The notes under the pieces are model-generated. The model saw only the letters and a program-made list of their open reading frames with translations, did no database searches and was not told the origin of the DNA. From JBHGXV01 sp041920505 (GTDB lineage Bacteria > Bacillota > Bacilli > Brevibacillales > Brevibacillaceae): a stretch of DNA of 64,000 nt. Below are positions 50,052 to 58,563 of this stretch, one piece after another (the stretch's first letter is position 1; each line of letters opens with the position of its first letter). The stretch is from contig JBHGXV010000005.1 in assembly GCA_041920505.1 (NCBI GenBank), forward strand, positions 1 through 64,000. The letters run 5' to 3'. The translations under genes and the position numbers were made by a program.

Positions 50052-50081
50052 TTGACAAGGCTGTGAACGTTCGGCTAAGCT
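50052..50081 (+). promoter_or_regulatory. sigma-A promoter of the FadR-type regulator
   Basis: TTGACA at 50052-50057 and TAAGCT at 50076-50081 are 18 bases apart, 47 bases before the probable GTG start. Confidence 0.5.
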
Positions 50082-50091
50082 GTACATGCAC

Positions 50092-50107
50092 CCATCTGAT
50101 GACCTCA
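50092..50107 (+). promoter_or_regulatory. candidate operator of the lactate regulator (site 1)
   Basis: CCATCTGATGA (50092-50102) resembles the TCATC-N-GATGA motif recalled for Bacillus subtilis LutR (9 of 10 defined positions). The wider TCTGATGACCTCA recurs as TCAGATGACCTGA ahead of the permease gene. Confidence 0.4.
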
Positions 50108-50128
50108 ACGGAAAGAGTGAGGACGCGA

Positions 50129-50830
50129 GTGAAAGCGATTCCACAATTCAAAGTGCGAAAAACCTACGAAGAAGTGGCTGACTACCTGAAGGAACAGATC
50201 GTGACCGGTGTCTACAAGCCGGGGGACCGTCTCCCTTCCCTGCGCGAATTGGGCGAGATCCTCGGGGTTGGCCAGTCGACGGTGCGCGAAGCGGTCGGCT
50301 CGTTAAAAACGATGGGGCTGGTCGATATCCGGCAGGGGGAAGGAACATTCGTCACCAAGTTTGACCCGGAGGAGTTGCTTGCGGCGTTTGAACTGGTGCG
50401 TCCGGTTACCAAACAGGACATCATCGAACTGCTGGAAGTGCGCAAAATCGTCGAGACCGGGATTGTCCGGCTGGCTGCCGAACGGCATAACGGCAGCGAT
50501 TTGGCCGAGATCGAGGCAGCCTTGCGCGAGATGGAAGAAGCGCTTGTAAACGGCCAACTGGGTGACGCGGCCGACTGGAAGTTCCATTATTCCCTGGCCG
50601 TCGCCGCTCACAACTCGATTCTGGAGTCGGTGATGCAATCCATTTCGGAGACGATGAGCAAAACCCTGAAGGCCAGCCGCGAGGAACTTTACCGTTCCAA
50701 GGAAAACCCGGCTCGCTTGTTCGCCGAACACAAGGATATTTACGATGCGGTTCGCAGCCGCAATCCCAAGCGAGCGGAGGAAGCGATGCTCTACCATTTG
50801 CTGGGTGTCGAAAAAGAGATGCTCAAGTGA
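50129..50830 (+). CDS. GntR/FadR-family regulator of lactate utilisation (LutR/LldR-like)
   Basis: A 233-residue repressor with a winged helix-turn-helix (TYEEVADYLKEQIVTGVYKP, then SLRELGEILGVGQSTVREAV) and an all-helical FCD ligand domain. Likely metal and ligand residues are in EVRKIVETGIVRLAAER near residue 105, the His in FHYSLAVAAHNSILES near 155 and EHKDIYDAV near 207. The GTG at 50129, with GAGG upstream, is chosen because the open frame to 50030 runs through the promoter. It sits directly before the lactate permease and lutABC, so L-lactate is the likely inducer. Confidence 0.88.
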   Translation: MKAIPQFKVRKTYEEVADYLKEQIVTGVYKPGDRLPSLRELGEILGVGQSTVREAVGSLKTMGLVDIRQGEGTFVTKFDPEELLAAFELVRPVTKQDIIELLEVRKIVETGIVRLAAERHNGSDLAEIEAALREMEEALVNGQLGDAADWKFHYSLAVAAHNSILESVMQSISETMSKTLKASREELYRSKENPARLFAEHKDIYDAVRSRNPKRAEEAMLYHLLGVEKEMLK

Positions 50831-50848
50831 GCTTTCTCACACCCTAGT

Positions 50849-50863
50849 GTTCAGATGACCTGA
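50849..50863 (+). promoter_or_regulatory. candidate operator of the lactate regulator (site 2)
   Basis: TCAGATGACCTGA (50851-50863) has TCAG/CTGA arms and shares 11 of 13 bases with site 1. It lies in the gap before the permease gene, followed by a TATTAT. Confidence 0.4.
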
Positions 50864-50948
50864 TATTATGGTGACATCATGAACGATTTGTGTCGTTAGG
50901 CCGGTAACGGCTTGACATACCATCATTCCATAAAAAAGAGGTGTTGTT

Positions 50949-52616
50949 ATGCAGACATGGACCCAGGTCTATGCCCCGATGGGGAGTATCGTGTTGTCCT
51001 CCCTTGTCGCCATGATCCCAATCATTTTCTTCTTTCTCGCATTGGCTGTGTTCCGCATGAAGGGACACGCGGCCGGCACGATTACGGTCTTGCTTGCCCT
51101 TCTTGTGGCCATTGTCGTCTACAAGATGCCGCTGACGATGGCCGTCGCCGCCACCGCGTACGGTTTTGCGTACGGAATTTGGCCTATCGCTTGGATTATT
51201 GTAAGCGCTGTCTTCCTTTACAAAATCACCGTCAAGACGGGACAGTTTGACATTATTCGCTCATCCGTCGTTTCGATTACCGAAGATCAACGCTTGCAGA
51301 TGTTGCTGGTGGGCTTTGCGTTTGGCGCGTTTCTCGAAGGGGCGGCCGGCTTTGGCGCTCCGGTGGCGATTACGGCTGCCCTGCTGGTGGGCCTCGGCTT
51401 TAATCCGCTGTACGCCGCCGCTCTCTGTCTGATTGCCAATACCGCGCCCGTTGCCTTTGGCGCCATGGGGATTCCGATTACGGTCGCCGGACAGGTGTCA
51501 GGGCTGGATGCGTTCCACATCGGTCAGATCGCCGGTCGACAATTGCCGTTCCTGTCGCTGTTTGTGCCGTTCTGGCTGGTCTTCATCATGGACGGTGTCC
51601 GCGGGGTGAAGGAAACCTGGCCGGCCGTGCTGGTTGCCGGCGGTTCGTTCGCGCTGACGCAATACATTACGGCCAACTTCATCGGACCAGAGTTGCCCGA
51701 TGTGACCTCCGCGCTGGTCTGTCTGATCTCGCTGGCCGCTTTCCTGAAGGTCTGGAAGCCGAAACGGATTTTCCGCTTCGACCAGAAACAGGATTCTGCG
51801 CATGACGAAGCGGCCGCTGCCGCAGAAGCAGGAAAAGTGTACACGTTCGGCCAAATTTTTAAAGCATGGTCTCCGTTTTTGGTGCTGACTGCGCTGGTGA
51901 CGATCTGGAGCCTGGCCCCGTTCAAGGCGCTGTTTGCCAACGGCGGCGCATTGAGCGGCACGGTCATCAAGATCAACGTGCCTTACCTCGACAAGCTGGT
52001 GATCAAGTCGGCACCGATCGTCGACAAGGCGACGCCGTACGCGGCCGAATTCAAACTGGATTTGTTGCAGGCGACCGGCACGGCGATTTTTATCGCGGCG
52101 ATCATCAGCATGTTTATCCTGCGGATGGACGCGAAGTCGTTCTTCGGCACGTTTAAGGAAACCGTTTACGAATTGCGTTGGCCGGTCCTCTCGATCGGGA
52201 TGGTTCTTGGATTCGCATACATTGCCAACTACTCCGGCCAATCGGCCACGCTGGGGTTGCTGCTCGCCGGCACAGGCGCCGCGTTCCCGTTCTTCTCGCC
52301 GTTCCTTGGCTGGCTGGGGGTCTTCCTCACCGGATCGGACACGTCCAGTAACGCGCTGTTCTCCAACTTGCAGCAAATCACCGGGAAGCAGATCGGCGTC
52401 AACACGGCGCTCATGGTTGCGGCCAACTCGACGGGGGGCGTGACGGGCAAAATGATTTCGCCGCAGTCGATCGCGGTTGCCTGCGCGGCCGTAGGCCTCA
52501 CCGGCAAAGAGTCCGATTTGTTCCGCTTCACCGTGAAGCACAGCATTTTCTTTGCCATCATCGTCGGGATCATCACCTACGTCCAGGCGTATCTGGTTCC
52601 GTGGATGCTCCCGTAA
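50949..52616 (+). CDS. lctP: L-lactate permease
   Basis: A 555-residue lactate/glycolate:H+ symporter of the LctP family with 12 or more predicted transmembrane segments. Signatures are the N-terminal WTQVYAPMGSIVLSSLVAMI, FGAFLEGAAGFGAPVAITAA near residue 120 and FLTGSDTSSNALFSNLQQIT near 455. GAGGTG precedes the ATG. It lies between the FadR-type regulator and lutABC and supplies lactate to the oxidation complex. Confidence 0.95.
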   Translation: MQTWTQVYAPMGSIVLSSLVAMIPIIFFFLALAVFRMKGHAAGTITVLLALLVAIVVYKMPLTMAVAATAYGFAYGIWPIAWIIVSAVFLYKITVKTGQFDIIRSSVVSITEDQRLQMLLVGFAFGAFLEGAAGFGAPVAITAALLVGLGFNPLYAAALCLIANTAPVAFGAMGIPITVAGQVSGLDAFHIGQIAGRQLPFLSLFVPFWLVFIMDGVRGVKETWPAVLVAGGSFALTQYITANFIGPELPDVTSALVCLISLAAFLKVWKPKRIFRFDQKQDSAHDEAAAAAEAGKVYTFGQIFKAWSPFLVLTALVTIWSLAPFKALFANGGALSGTVIKINVPYLDKLVIKSAPIVDKATPYAAEFKLDLLQATGTAIFIAAIISMFILRMDAKSFFGTFKETVYELRWPVLSIGMVLGFAYIANYSGQSATLGLLLAGTGAAFPFFSPFLGWLGVFLTGSDTSSNALFSNLQQITGKQIGVNTALMVAANSTGGVTGKMISPQSIAVACAAVGLTGKESDLFRFTVKHSIFFAIIVGIITYVQAYLVPWMLP

Positions 52617-52659
52617 CCACATACCCGTTCCCGTTTCGGGGAGACGACGGCGGACTGCT

Positions 52660-52695
52660 GCCGGATGCGACTTTGGTTCGCATCCGGCGGGAGTT
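52660..52695 (+). terminator. hairpin between lctP and lutA
   Basis: GCCGGATGCGA (52660-52670) pairs perfectly with TCGCATCCGGC (52678-52688), followed by GGGAGTTTT. Probably a partial terminator. Confidence 0.65.
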
Positions 52696-52764
52696 TTGCC
52701 CAGCGTTCTCCTTTTGCTGTTTCTCTCGGGATGGATTCAACAAGACAAATGAGGAGGAGAGAAG

Positions 52765-53499
52765 ATGAAAGTATCCCTGTTTATCACCTGTCTGGTCGAC
52801 GGCATCTATCCTCGCGTCGGGGAAGCGATGGCTCGTCTGCTCGCGGGTTACGGCATCCGGCTTCATGTTCCCGATGTGCAAACCTGCTGTGGCCAACCCG
52901 CTTTTAACAGCGGGTACTGGGACCCGGCGCGGGAAGCGGCCAAGACCATCATCGACGCCTTCGAAGACAGCGATTTTGTCGTGTCGCCGTCCGGTTCGTG
53001 CGTCGGAATGATCCATCATCACTATCCGACGTTGTTCAAGGACGACCCCGTTTATCTGAAAAAAGCGGAGGCGTTGAAGGAGAAGTCGTACGAATTCTGC
53101 CAGTTCCTCGTCCAGGTCCTTGGGGTGACCGATCTGGGCGCGCATTTTCCCCATCGCGTGACTTACCATCCGTCCTGTCACGGCACCCGTCTGCTTCGGG
53201 TAAAGGACGAGCCGCTTACGCTCTTGCAACAGGTGAAGGGGCTTACGCTGGTTCCGCTGCCGTTTGCCGAGGATTGCTGCGGGTTCGGCGGCACGTTCGC
53301 CGTCAAGATGTGCGATGTCTCCGGGGCGATGGTGACGGAAAAGGCGGAGCACGTCCTGGAGACGGAAGCGGAAGTGCTCGCGGGAATCGACATGGGCTGC
53401 CTGATGAACATTGCCGGCCGTCTACAGCACGCCGGGAAAGCGGTGCGCGTGATGCACATCGCCGAACTGCTGTATGAAGGGGTGAAACAACCGGTATGA
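52765..53499 (+). CDS. lutA: L-lactate oxidation iron-sulfur protein LutA
   Basis: A 244-residue protein with two cysteine-rich CCG domains that bind Fe-S or heterodisulfide-type centres: FITCLVDGIYPRVGEAM with TCCGQPAFNSGY (about 8-55) and SCHGTRLLRV with DCCGFGGTFAVK (about 135-180). LutABC oxidises L-lactate to pyruvate in Bacilli. GAGGAGAG precedes the ATG. Its end overlaps lutB by 4 bases. Confidence 0.96.
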   Translation: MKVSLFITCLVDGIYPRVGEAMARLLAGYGIRLHVPDVQTCCGQPAFNSGYWDPAREAAKTIIDAFEDSDFVVSPSGSCVGMIHHHYPTLFKDDPVYLKKAEALKEKSYEFCQFLVQVLGVTDLGAHFPHRVTYHPSCHGTRLLRVKDEPLTLLQQVKGLTLVPLPFAEDCCGFGGTFAVKMCDVSGAMVTEKAEHVLETEAEVLAGIDMGCLMNIAGRLQHAGKAVRVMHIAELLYEGVKQPV

Positions 53500-54995
53500 G
53501 CCACCAAGCGATGACCACACTGGAGGAACGCGTCAGGATTGCGCTGAACGACGAATTCTTGCGTAACGCCGTCAAGTTCACGACCGAAAAGCTGAAGAAC
53601 GGGAAGAAGGCGGCTTCCGAGGAACTGGGCAACTGGGAGGAGTGGCGGGCGCGCGGACGCGAAATTCGCCTGCACACGATCGCTCATCTGGACTATTACC
53701 TGTCCCTGTTTGTGAAAAACCTGCGCGCCGCCGGCGGACACGTGCATTTTGCCGCCAACGCGAAGGAAGCGGTCGAGATCACGCTGAAAATCGCCGCGGC
53801 CAAACAGGCCAAATCGGTGGTCAAGTCGAAGTCGATGGTCTCCGAAGAAGTGCACATCAACCAGGCGTTTCAGGAGAACGGCATCGAGGTGGTGGAAAGC
53901 GACCTGGGCGAGTACATCATCCAGTTGGCCGGGGAAACCCCGTCGCACATCATTATTCCGGCGATTCACAAAAACAAGCAGCAGGTGGCGGATTTGTTTT
54001 CCGCTGAGGCGGGCGAGCGTCTGCCCGCCGACACGGCGATTCTCGCCGGATTCGCCCGGTCCAAGCTGCGCGAGAAGTTCCTTGGGGCCGACATCGGCAT
54101 GACCGGTTGCAACTTCGCGATCGCCGAGTCCGGATCGATGGTGCTCTTTTCCAACGAAGGGAACGCGCGGATGGTGAGCACCGTGCCGAAAACGCAGATC
54201 ACGATGATGGGGATGGAGCGGATCATCCCTTCGTGGGAAGACCTGGAAGTGATGGCCACCCTCTTGCCCCGCTCGGCGACCGGCCAAAAGCTGACCGTTT
54301 ACATGTCGGCGATCAACGGGCCGCGCCGCGCCGATGACTCGGACGGACCGGAAGAGTTGCACGTGATCATTATCGACAACGGTCGTTCCAGACAACTGGG
54401 CGATCCGGAATTCCAGGAAGTGTTGAACTGCATCCGCTGCGGCGCCTGCCTCAACGCGTGTCCGGTCTACCGCCACGTCGGCGGCCACGCCTACGGCTGG
54501 GTGTACAGCGGCCCGATCGGTGCCGTGCTCACTCCGATCCTCAATCATGAAAACAGGGAACAATGGGGGGAAGTGGCCAACGCGTCCACGTTGTGCGGTG
54601 CCTGCCACGAAGCGTGTCCGGTGAAGATTCCGCTACACGACATGCTGGTCTACATCCGCCGCCGCAATGTGGAGGAAGGGATCACCAAACCGGCGGAGCG
54701 GTTTGCGATGAAAGCGTACAAATACACCATGTCCAACCACAAACGCTACCGTTCCGCGTTGAAACTGGCCAGATTGGGACAGGGGCCGCTGGTGAAAAAC
54801 GGCCAGATCAAGGCCAAGATCGGGCCGTTGAAAGGCTGGAACGCTTATCGCCACGCGCCCGCGTTGGCAGATCGCTCATTCCGCGATTCGTGGAAAGAGC
54901 TTGATGCCGACATCCAACGCGAAATGGGACAGCTCAGCCCTGACATCAAGAAACGGCTGGAAGAAATCCTGGCGAAACGGGGGAAAGACCAGTGA
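53496..54995 (+). CDS. lutB: L-lactate oxidation iron-sulfur protein LutB
   Basis: A 499-residue protein. The N-terminal LUD domain (to about residue 300) has KSVVKSKSMVSEEVHINQAF near 107 and GMTGCNFAIAESGSMVLFSN near 203. The C-terminal part holds two 4Fe-4S clusters, CIRCGACLNACPVYRHV near 312 and LCGACHEACPVKIPLHD near 367. It passes electrons from lactate to the respiratory chain with LutA and LutC. Both ends overlap the neighbouring lut genes by 4 bases. Confidence 0.96.
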   Translation: MSHQAMTTLEERVRIALNDEFLRNAVKFTTEKLKNGKKAASEELGNWEEWRARGREIRLHTIAHLDYYLSLFVKNLRAAGGHVHFAANAKEAVEITLKIAAAKQAKSVVKSKSMVSEEVHINQAFQENGIEVVESDLGEYIIQLAGETPSHIIIPAIHKNKQQVADLFSAEAGERLPADTAILAGFARSKLREKFLGADIGMTGCNFAIAESGSMVLFSNEGNARMVSTVPKTQITMMGMERIIPSWEDLEVMATLLPRSATGQKLTVYMSAINGPRRADDSDGPEELHVIIIDNGRSRQLGDPEFQEVLNCIRCGACLNACPVYRHVGGHAYGWVYSGPIGAVLTPILNHENREQWGEVANASTLCGACHEACPVKIPLHDMLVYIRRRNVEEGITKPAERFAMKAYKYTMSNHKRYRSALKLARLGQGPLVKNGQIKAKIGPLKGWNAYRHAPALADRSFRDSWKELDADIQREMGQLSPDIKKRLEEILAKRGKDQ

Positions 54996-55738
54996 ATCCA
55001 ATCAAACCGGACGAGATTATCGCTGAACTGGACCGGCAGGCCCGGGAAAAGGAAGAGGCGTTTTTTGCCCATATCGCCAATCGGCTCGGCCGCCCGCGGA
55101 TTACCCAGGCGCCGAAGCATCCGTACCGGGGTGTTCCTGATTTTTGGCGGAGCTATGAATTGCCGAAGGAAGAACGGATCACACTGTTTATGAAAAACTG
55201 GAGCGGTCTCGGCGGGGAGGCCAGACGCTTTTTTAGCCGGGAGGATCTGGTGGCGTTCATTCGCGGCGTGGTTGACAAGATGGGAGCCCGGCACTTGCTT
55301 CGCGCCAAACATCCGCTGCTGGAAGAGATGGGGCTGGATGAGCAACTGGCGGGAGTGGAGATGACCGTGTGGCAGAAATCCAGCCAGGTGAACCTGCTGG
55401 AGAAAGCGGCGGGTGCCGACATCGGCATCACCGTGGTCGACTTCGCCATCGCCCACACCGGAACCGTCGTCGTCACGTCCGGGGCCACCAAAGGTCGCTC
55501 GATCAGCCTATTGCCCACCGCATTCATGGCGGTTATCCGCGCCGAAGACATCAAGACGAGGATGGGCGAAGTGATGGCAGAGATCCAGAAGTGGAACGGC
55601 GGCGGGATGCCGGCGGGCATTCACTTCATCACCGGTCCAAGCCGCTCGGCCGACATTGAGAACGACCTGACCATTGGCGTACACGGACCAGGGATCGTTT
55701 TCGCGCTGATCCTTGATGAGCATTCTGACGGGAAATAA
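54992..55738 (+). CDS. lutC: lactate utilisation protein LutC
   Basis: A 248-residue LUD-domain protein, third part of the lactate oxidation complex. Typical segments are RITQAPKHPYRGVPDFWRSY near residue 33, AGADIGITVVDFAIAHTGTV near 138 and FITGPSRSADIENDLTIGVH near 207. It has no cysteine clusters. It overlaps lutB by 4 bases and ends the operon. Confidence 0.95.
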   Translation: MNPIKPDEIIAELDRQAREKEEAFFAHIANRLGRPRITQAPKHPYRGVPDFWRSYELPKEERITLFMKNWSGLGGEARRFFSREDLVAFIRGVVDKMGARHLLRAKHPLLEEMGLDEQLAGVEMTVWQKSSQVNLLEKAAGADIGITVVDFAIAHTGTVVVTSGATKGRSISLLPTAFMAVIRAEDIKTRMGEVMAEIQKWNGGGMPAGIHFITGPSRSADIENDLTIGVHGPGIVFALILDEHSDGK

Positions 55739-55767
55739 GATGTAACGAGATTGTGATTTTTTGTACT

Positions 55768-55795
55768 TTGTCCGGGAATCTTCTTGTGTTATACT
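55768..55795 (+). promoter_or_regulatory. sigma-A promoter of the YciI-like gene
   Basis: TTGTCC at 55768-55773 and TATACT at 55790-55795 are 16 bases apart, 67 bases before the ATG. Confidence 0.5.
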
Positions 55796-55861
55796 TCCCG
55801 TAGAAAAACTTCCCATGAAAATCATTGACAATTTGCCTACATTTGATGTGGAGGGACTGGG

Positions 55862-56131
55862 ATGCTGTACGTTGCAATGTTGCCGATCATCGACCAGGAG
55901 CGGAATGCCGAGGTGCGGCCTGCTCACCTGGAATATCTCAACAAACTGTTCCTGCAAGGGAAAGTCGTCATGGCCGGTCCCTTTACCGATAAGCGTGGAG
56001 GCATGGTCATCTACAAGGCTGACTCGTGGGAAGAAGCAAAGAGCTTGGCGGAAGCGGATCCGGCCGTGACAGAGGGAGCGCGTACGCTTGAATTGCGGGA
56101 ATGGAGCCCGCTGGAGTTTCCTCTGAGCTGA
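55862..56131 (+). CDS. YciI-family protein
   Basis: An 89-residue single-domain protein of the YciI / DGPF-like ferredoxin-fold family. The conserved His-Asp type pocket is suggested by RPAHLEYLNKLFLQGKVVMA near residues 19-38 and GPFTDKRGGMVIYKADSWEE after it. Members may be small enzymes or stress proteins; no substrate can be given. It has its own promoter and lies between lutC and a cytochrome gene. Confidence 0.85.
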   Translation: MLYVAMLPIIDQERNAEVRPAHLEYLNKLFLQGKVVMAGPFTDKRGGMVIYKADSWEEAKSLAEADPAVTEGARTLELREWSPLEFPLS

Positions 56132-56193
56132 TCGTTTGCGCCAAGATTTATTGAGACAAACTAAGGTTTGATTGGTGAAAGGGGGGAATCAAC

Positions 56194-56577
56194 ATGAAAC
56201 GACTCGCAGTATGGGGAATGGCAGGAGCACTGGCGCTTATGTTGACGGCTTGCGGCGGCAACCAGGCCCAACCGCAGCAGTCGGCACCAACCAACAACCA
56301 ACCGGCGGCACAACAACCGTCCGGCGGACAGGCAGGCGGCGCTGCCGGCGGCTTCGACGCGGCGGCAGCCGAAGCGAAGTTCAAACAAACCTGTGCCGCT
56401 TGTCACGGTGCTGACTTGCAAGGACAGGTCGGACCAAACCTGACGAAGGTAGGGTCCAAATACAGCAAGGAGCAAATCCTGGACATCCTGAAAAACGGCA
56501 AGAATAGCATGCCGGCTGGGCTGGTTTCCGGCCAGGACGCAGAGAATATCGCTGCTTGGCTGGCCGCCAAGAAGTAA
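56194..56577 (+). CDS. lipoprotein c-type cytochrome (c551/CccB-like)
   Basis: A 127-residue membrane-anchored monohaem cytochrome. A lipoprotein signal ends in LTAC (Cys about residue 20), followed by a flexible Q/P/A/G-rich linker of about 35 residues. The haem site is CAACH near residue 66, and the axial Met is probably in NSMPAG near 108. The layout matches the small cytochromes c550/c551 of Bacilli that feed terminal oxidases. GGGGG lies upstream of the ATG. Confidence 0.93.
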   Translation: MKRLAVWGMAGALALMLTACGGNQAQPQQSAPTNNQPAAQQPSGGQAGGAAGGFDAAAAEAKFKQTCAACHGADLQGQVGPNLTKVGSKYSKEQILDILKNGKNSMPAGLVSGQDAENIAAWLAAKK

Positions 56578-56590
56578 GTAGCGATGGCGC

Positions 56591-56629
56591 GACAACCACT
56601 TTCATGCAAAGAAAGTGGTTGTTTTTTTA
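56591..56629 (+). terminator. terminator of the cytochrome gene
   Basis: ACAACCACTTTC and GAAAGTGGTTGT form a perfect 12-bp stem (about 56592-56622), followed by seven T residues. Confidence 0.9.
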
Positions 56630-56658
56630 TTGAATCTTTATTATTATTCATGTATAAA
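56630..56658 (+). promoter_or_regulatory. argC promoter
   Basis: TTGAAT at 56630-56635 and TATAAA at 56653-56658 are 17 bases apart. Both hexamers lie inside the tandem ARG boxes, so ArgR binding would block polymerase. Confidence 0.6.
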
Positions 56659-56664
56659 TATACA
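56631..56664 (+). promoter_or_regulatory. tandem ARG boxes (ArgR/AhrC operator) of argC
   Basis: TGTATAAATATACA at 56651-56664 is a perfect palindrome and matches TGNATWWWWATNCA at all defined positions. A weaker box (TGAATCTTTATTAT, 56631-56644, 9 to 11 of 14) lies 6 bases upstream. The carA operator has the same 20-bp centre spacing. Confidence 0.8.
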
Positions 56665-56680
56665 GAAAGAGGAGAGGACC

Positions 56681-57721
56681 ATGTTACGTGTCGGAATCGT
56701 GGGGGCTACCGGATACAGCGGCGTCGAGCTGGTTCGGCTGCTGGCGGGCCACCCGCACGTCCGCCTCGGCCGGTTGTATTCCAGTTCGTCCGAAGGCAGC
56801 GAATTGGCTTCGGTATTTCCGCATGTCACGCGGCAGCCGCTGCCAGTGCTTACGCCGATCGAAGCGGACAAGATGGCGGCGGACAACGACGTCGTGTTTC
56901 TGGCTACCCCCGCTGGCGTCAGCGCGGAGTTGTCGCCGCAATTGATCGCGTCGGGGATCAAGGTGATCGATCTGTCCGGAGACTTTCGCCTGCGCTCGGC
57001 AGATGTGTACCGGCAGTGGTACAAAAAGACGCCGGCGCCGCCGGAGGCGCTGGCGCAGGCCGTCTACGGTCTTCCGGAGTGGAATCGCGACCAGATCGAA
57101 ACGGCCCGGCTGTTGGCCAATCCCGGCTGTTACCCGACCGCGACGCTACTGGGGCTGTTGCCGTTGGCCAAAGCGGGCTGGGTCGACCGGAAAAGCTGGA
57201 TCGTCGACGCGAAGTCGGGCGTGTCGGGAGCGGGGCGCGGCGTGTCGCTCGGCGTTCATTTCAGCGAGGTGAACGAAAATCTGTCCGCCTACAAAGTGGG
57301 GGTGCACCAGCACGTGCCCGAAATCGAGCAGGAGTTGGCCAAACAGGCGGGCGGCGAGGTGCTCGTCCAGTTCACGCCGCACCTCGTGCCGATGACCAGA
57401 GGAATACTGATCACCGCTTACGGACAACTGCGACAGGATGTCAGCCTGGAAGAGCTGCAGGCCCTGTACGAGTCGGCGTACGCGGACAAACCGTTTGTCC
57501 GGGTGCGGCCGGCGGGGAGCTATCCGCGCACCAAGGAGGTCTACGGTTCCAACTACTGCGATGTGGCTGTGCATCTGGATGAACGGACGGGACGGGTGAT
57601 CGTGCTGTCCGTGATCGACAATGTGGTCAAAGGAGCCGCCGGGCAGGCGGTGCAAAACATGAATCTGATGTTTGGGTTGCCGGAGACGACGGGATTGCCG
57701 CAGGTGCCGGTCTTCCCGTAA
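56681..57721 (+). CDS. argC: N-acetyl-gamma-glutamyl-phosphate reductase
   Basis: A 346-residue enzyme for the third step of arginine synthesis, NADPH reduction of N-acetylglutamyl phosphate to the semialdehyde. The N-terminal Rossmann motif is VGIVGATGYSGVELVRLL. The catalytic Cys lies in LANPGCYPTATLLGL near residue 150 and the His in VGVHQHVPEIEQEL near 210. ATG 56681 with GAGGAGAGG upstream; the frame is open to 56615 through the operator. It is the first gene of the argC-argB-argD group. Confidence 0.96.
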   Translation: MLRVGIVGATGYSGVELVRLLAGHPHVRLGRLYSSSSEGSELASVFPHVTRQPLPVLTPIEADKMAADNDVVFLATPAGVSAELSPQLIASGIKVIDLSGDFRLRSADVYRQWYKKTPAPPEALAQAVYGLPEWNRDQIETARLLANPGCYPTATLLGLLPLAKAGWVDRKSWIVDAKSGVSGAGRGVSLGVHFSEVNENLSAYKVGVHQHVPEIEQELAKQAGGEVLVQFTPHLVPMTRGILITAYGQLRQDVSLEELQALYESAYADKPFVRVRPAGSYPRTKEVYGSNYCDVAVHLDERTGRVIVLSVIDNVVKGAAGQAVQNMNLMFGLPETTGLPQVPVFP

Positions 57722-57740
57722 ACGGAAAGGAGTAAGCGTC

Positions 57741-58547
57741 ATGGCTTCGAGGGTGGTCATCAAGTGCGGCGGCAGCACGATGGAACAGTTGCCGGACGCC
57801 TTTTTCCGGACACTGGCGGCGCTGCAGGAGGCGGGCAAGCAGATCGTAATCGTCCACGGAGGCGGCCCGGCGATCAATGCCCTGCTGGAAAAACTGGAGA
57901 TTCCGGCGCGATTCGTCGACGGGTTGCGCGTCACCTGCGAACGGACGATGCAGGTAGTGGAAATGGTGCTGGGCGGTGCGATCAACAAGCAGCTCGTCCG
58001 CCGGATCGCGCAGGCGGGCGGCAAGGCCTGGGGCATCAGCGGCGTGGACGGCGGTCTGATCACGGCCAGACAGACAGAGAAGCCGCTCGGCCTGGTGGGA
58101 GAGATCGAGCGGGTGGAGACGTCGCTTGTGACAACGATGCTCGCCCAGGGCTATCTCCCGGTCATTGCCCCGCTCGGTGTGGCGGCGGACGGCAGCCAGG
58201 TCTTCAACATCAACGCCGATGTGGCGGCGGGAGCGATCGCGGTGGCGCTTGGCGCCGACAAGCTGCTTTTGGTCACAGACGTGCCGGGCATTCTGAGACC
58301 GGGCAACGACGGGGAAAAACGGCCGATTCCCTTAACCGGGCCGGATGAGATTAAACAGATGATTAACAGCGGAATTATCTACGGCGGCATGATCCCCAAG
58401 GTGCAGTCCGCACTGGACGCGTTGGCGCAAGGCGTGCGGGAGGTCGTCATCTGCCAGGGCACGGCCGACGATCTGCGCACCGCGTTTGAAGGCGGACAGA
58501 CGGGAACGGCGATCCGTCAGACGTACCGGCACGCGGTGGAACCATAA
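57741..58547 (+). CDS. argB: acetylglutamate kinase
   Basis: A 268-residue amino acid kinase that phosphorylates N-acetylglutamate. Signatures are VIKCGGSTME near the start, VHGGGPAINALLEKLEIPAR near residue 37 and NINADVAAGAIAVALGADKL near 158, with GGMIPKVQSALDAL near 218. It follows argC after 19 bases. argJ, which usually lies between argC and argB in Bacilli, is absent. ATG 57741 with AAAGGAG upstream. Confidence 0.96.
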   Translation: MASRVVIKCGGSTMEQLPDAFFRTLAALQEAGKQIVIVHGGGPAINALLEKLEIPARFVDGLRVTCERTMQVVEMVLGGAINKQLVRRIAQAGGKAWGISGVDGGLITARQTEKPLGLVGEIERVETSLVTTMLAQGYLPVIAPLGVAADGSQVFNINADVAAGAIAVALGADKLLLVTDVPGILRPGNDGEKRPIPLTGPDEIKQMINSGIIYGGMIPKVQSALDALAQGVREVVICQGTADDLRTAFEGGQTGTAIRQTYRHAVEP

Positions 58548-58563
58548 ACAAAGGGGTGGGTGT

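Noticed and set aside
50061..50076. CRE-like sequence (TGTGAACGTTCGGC) in the promoter of the lactate regulator
   Set aside because: Three mismatches at the conserved 3' end of the CRE consensus; not strong enough to claim CcpA control.
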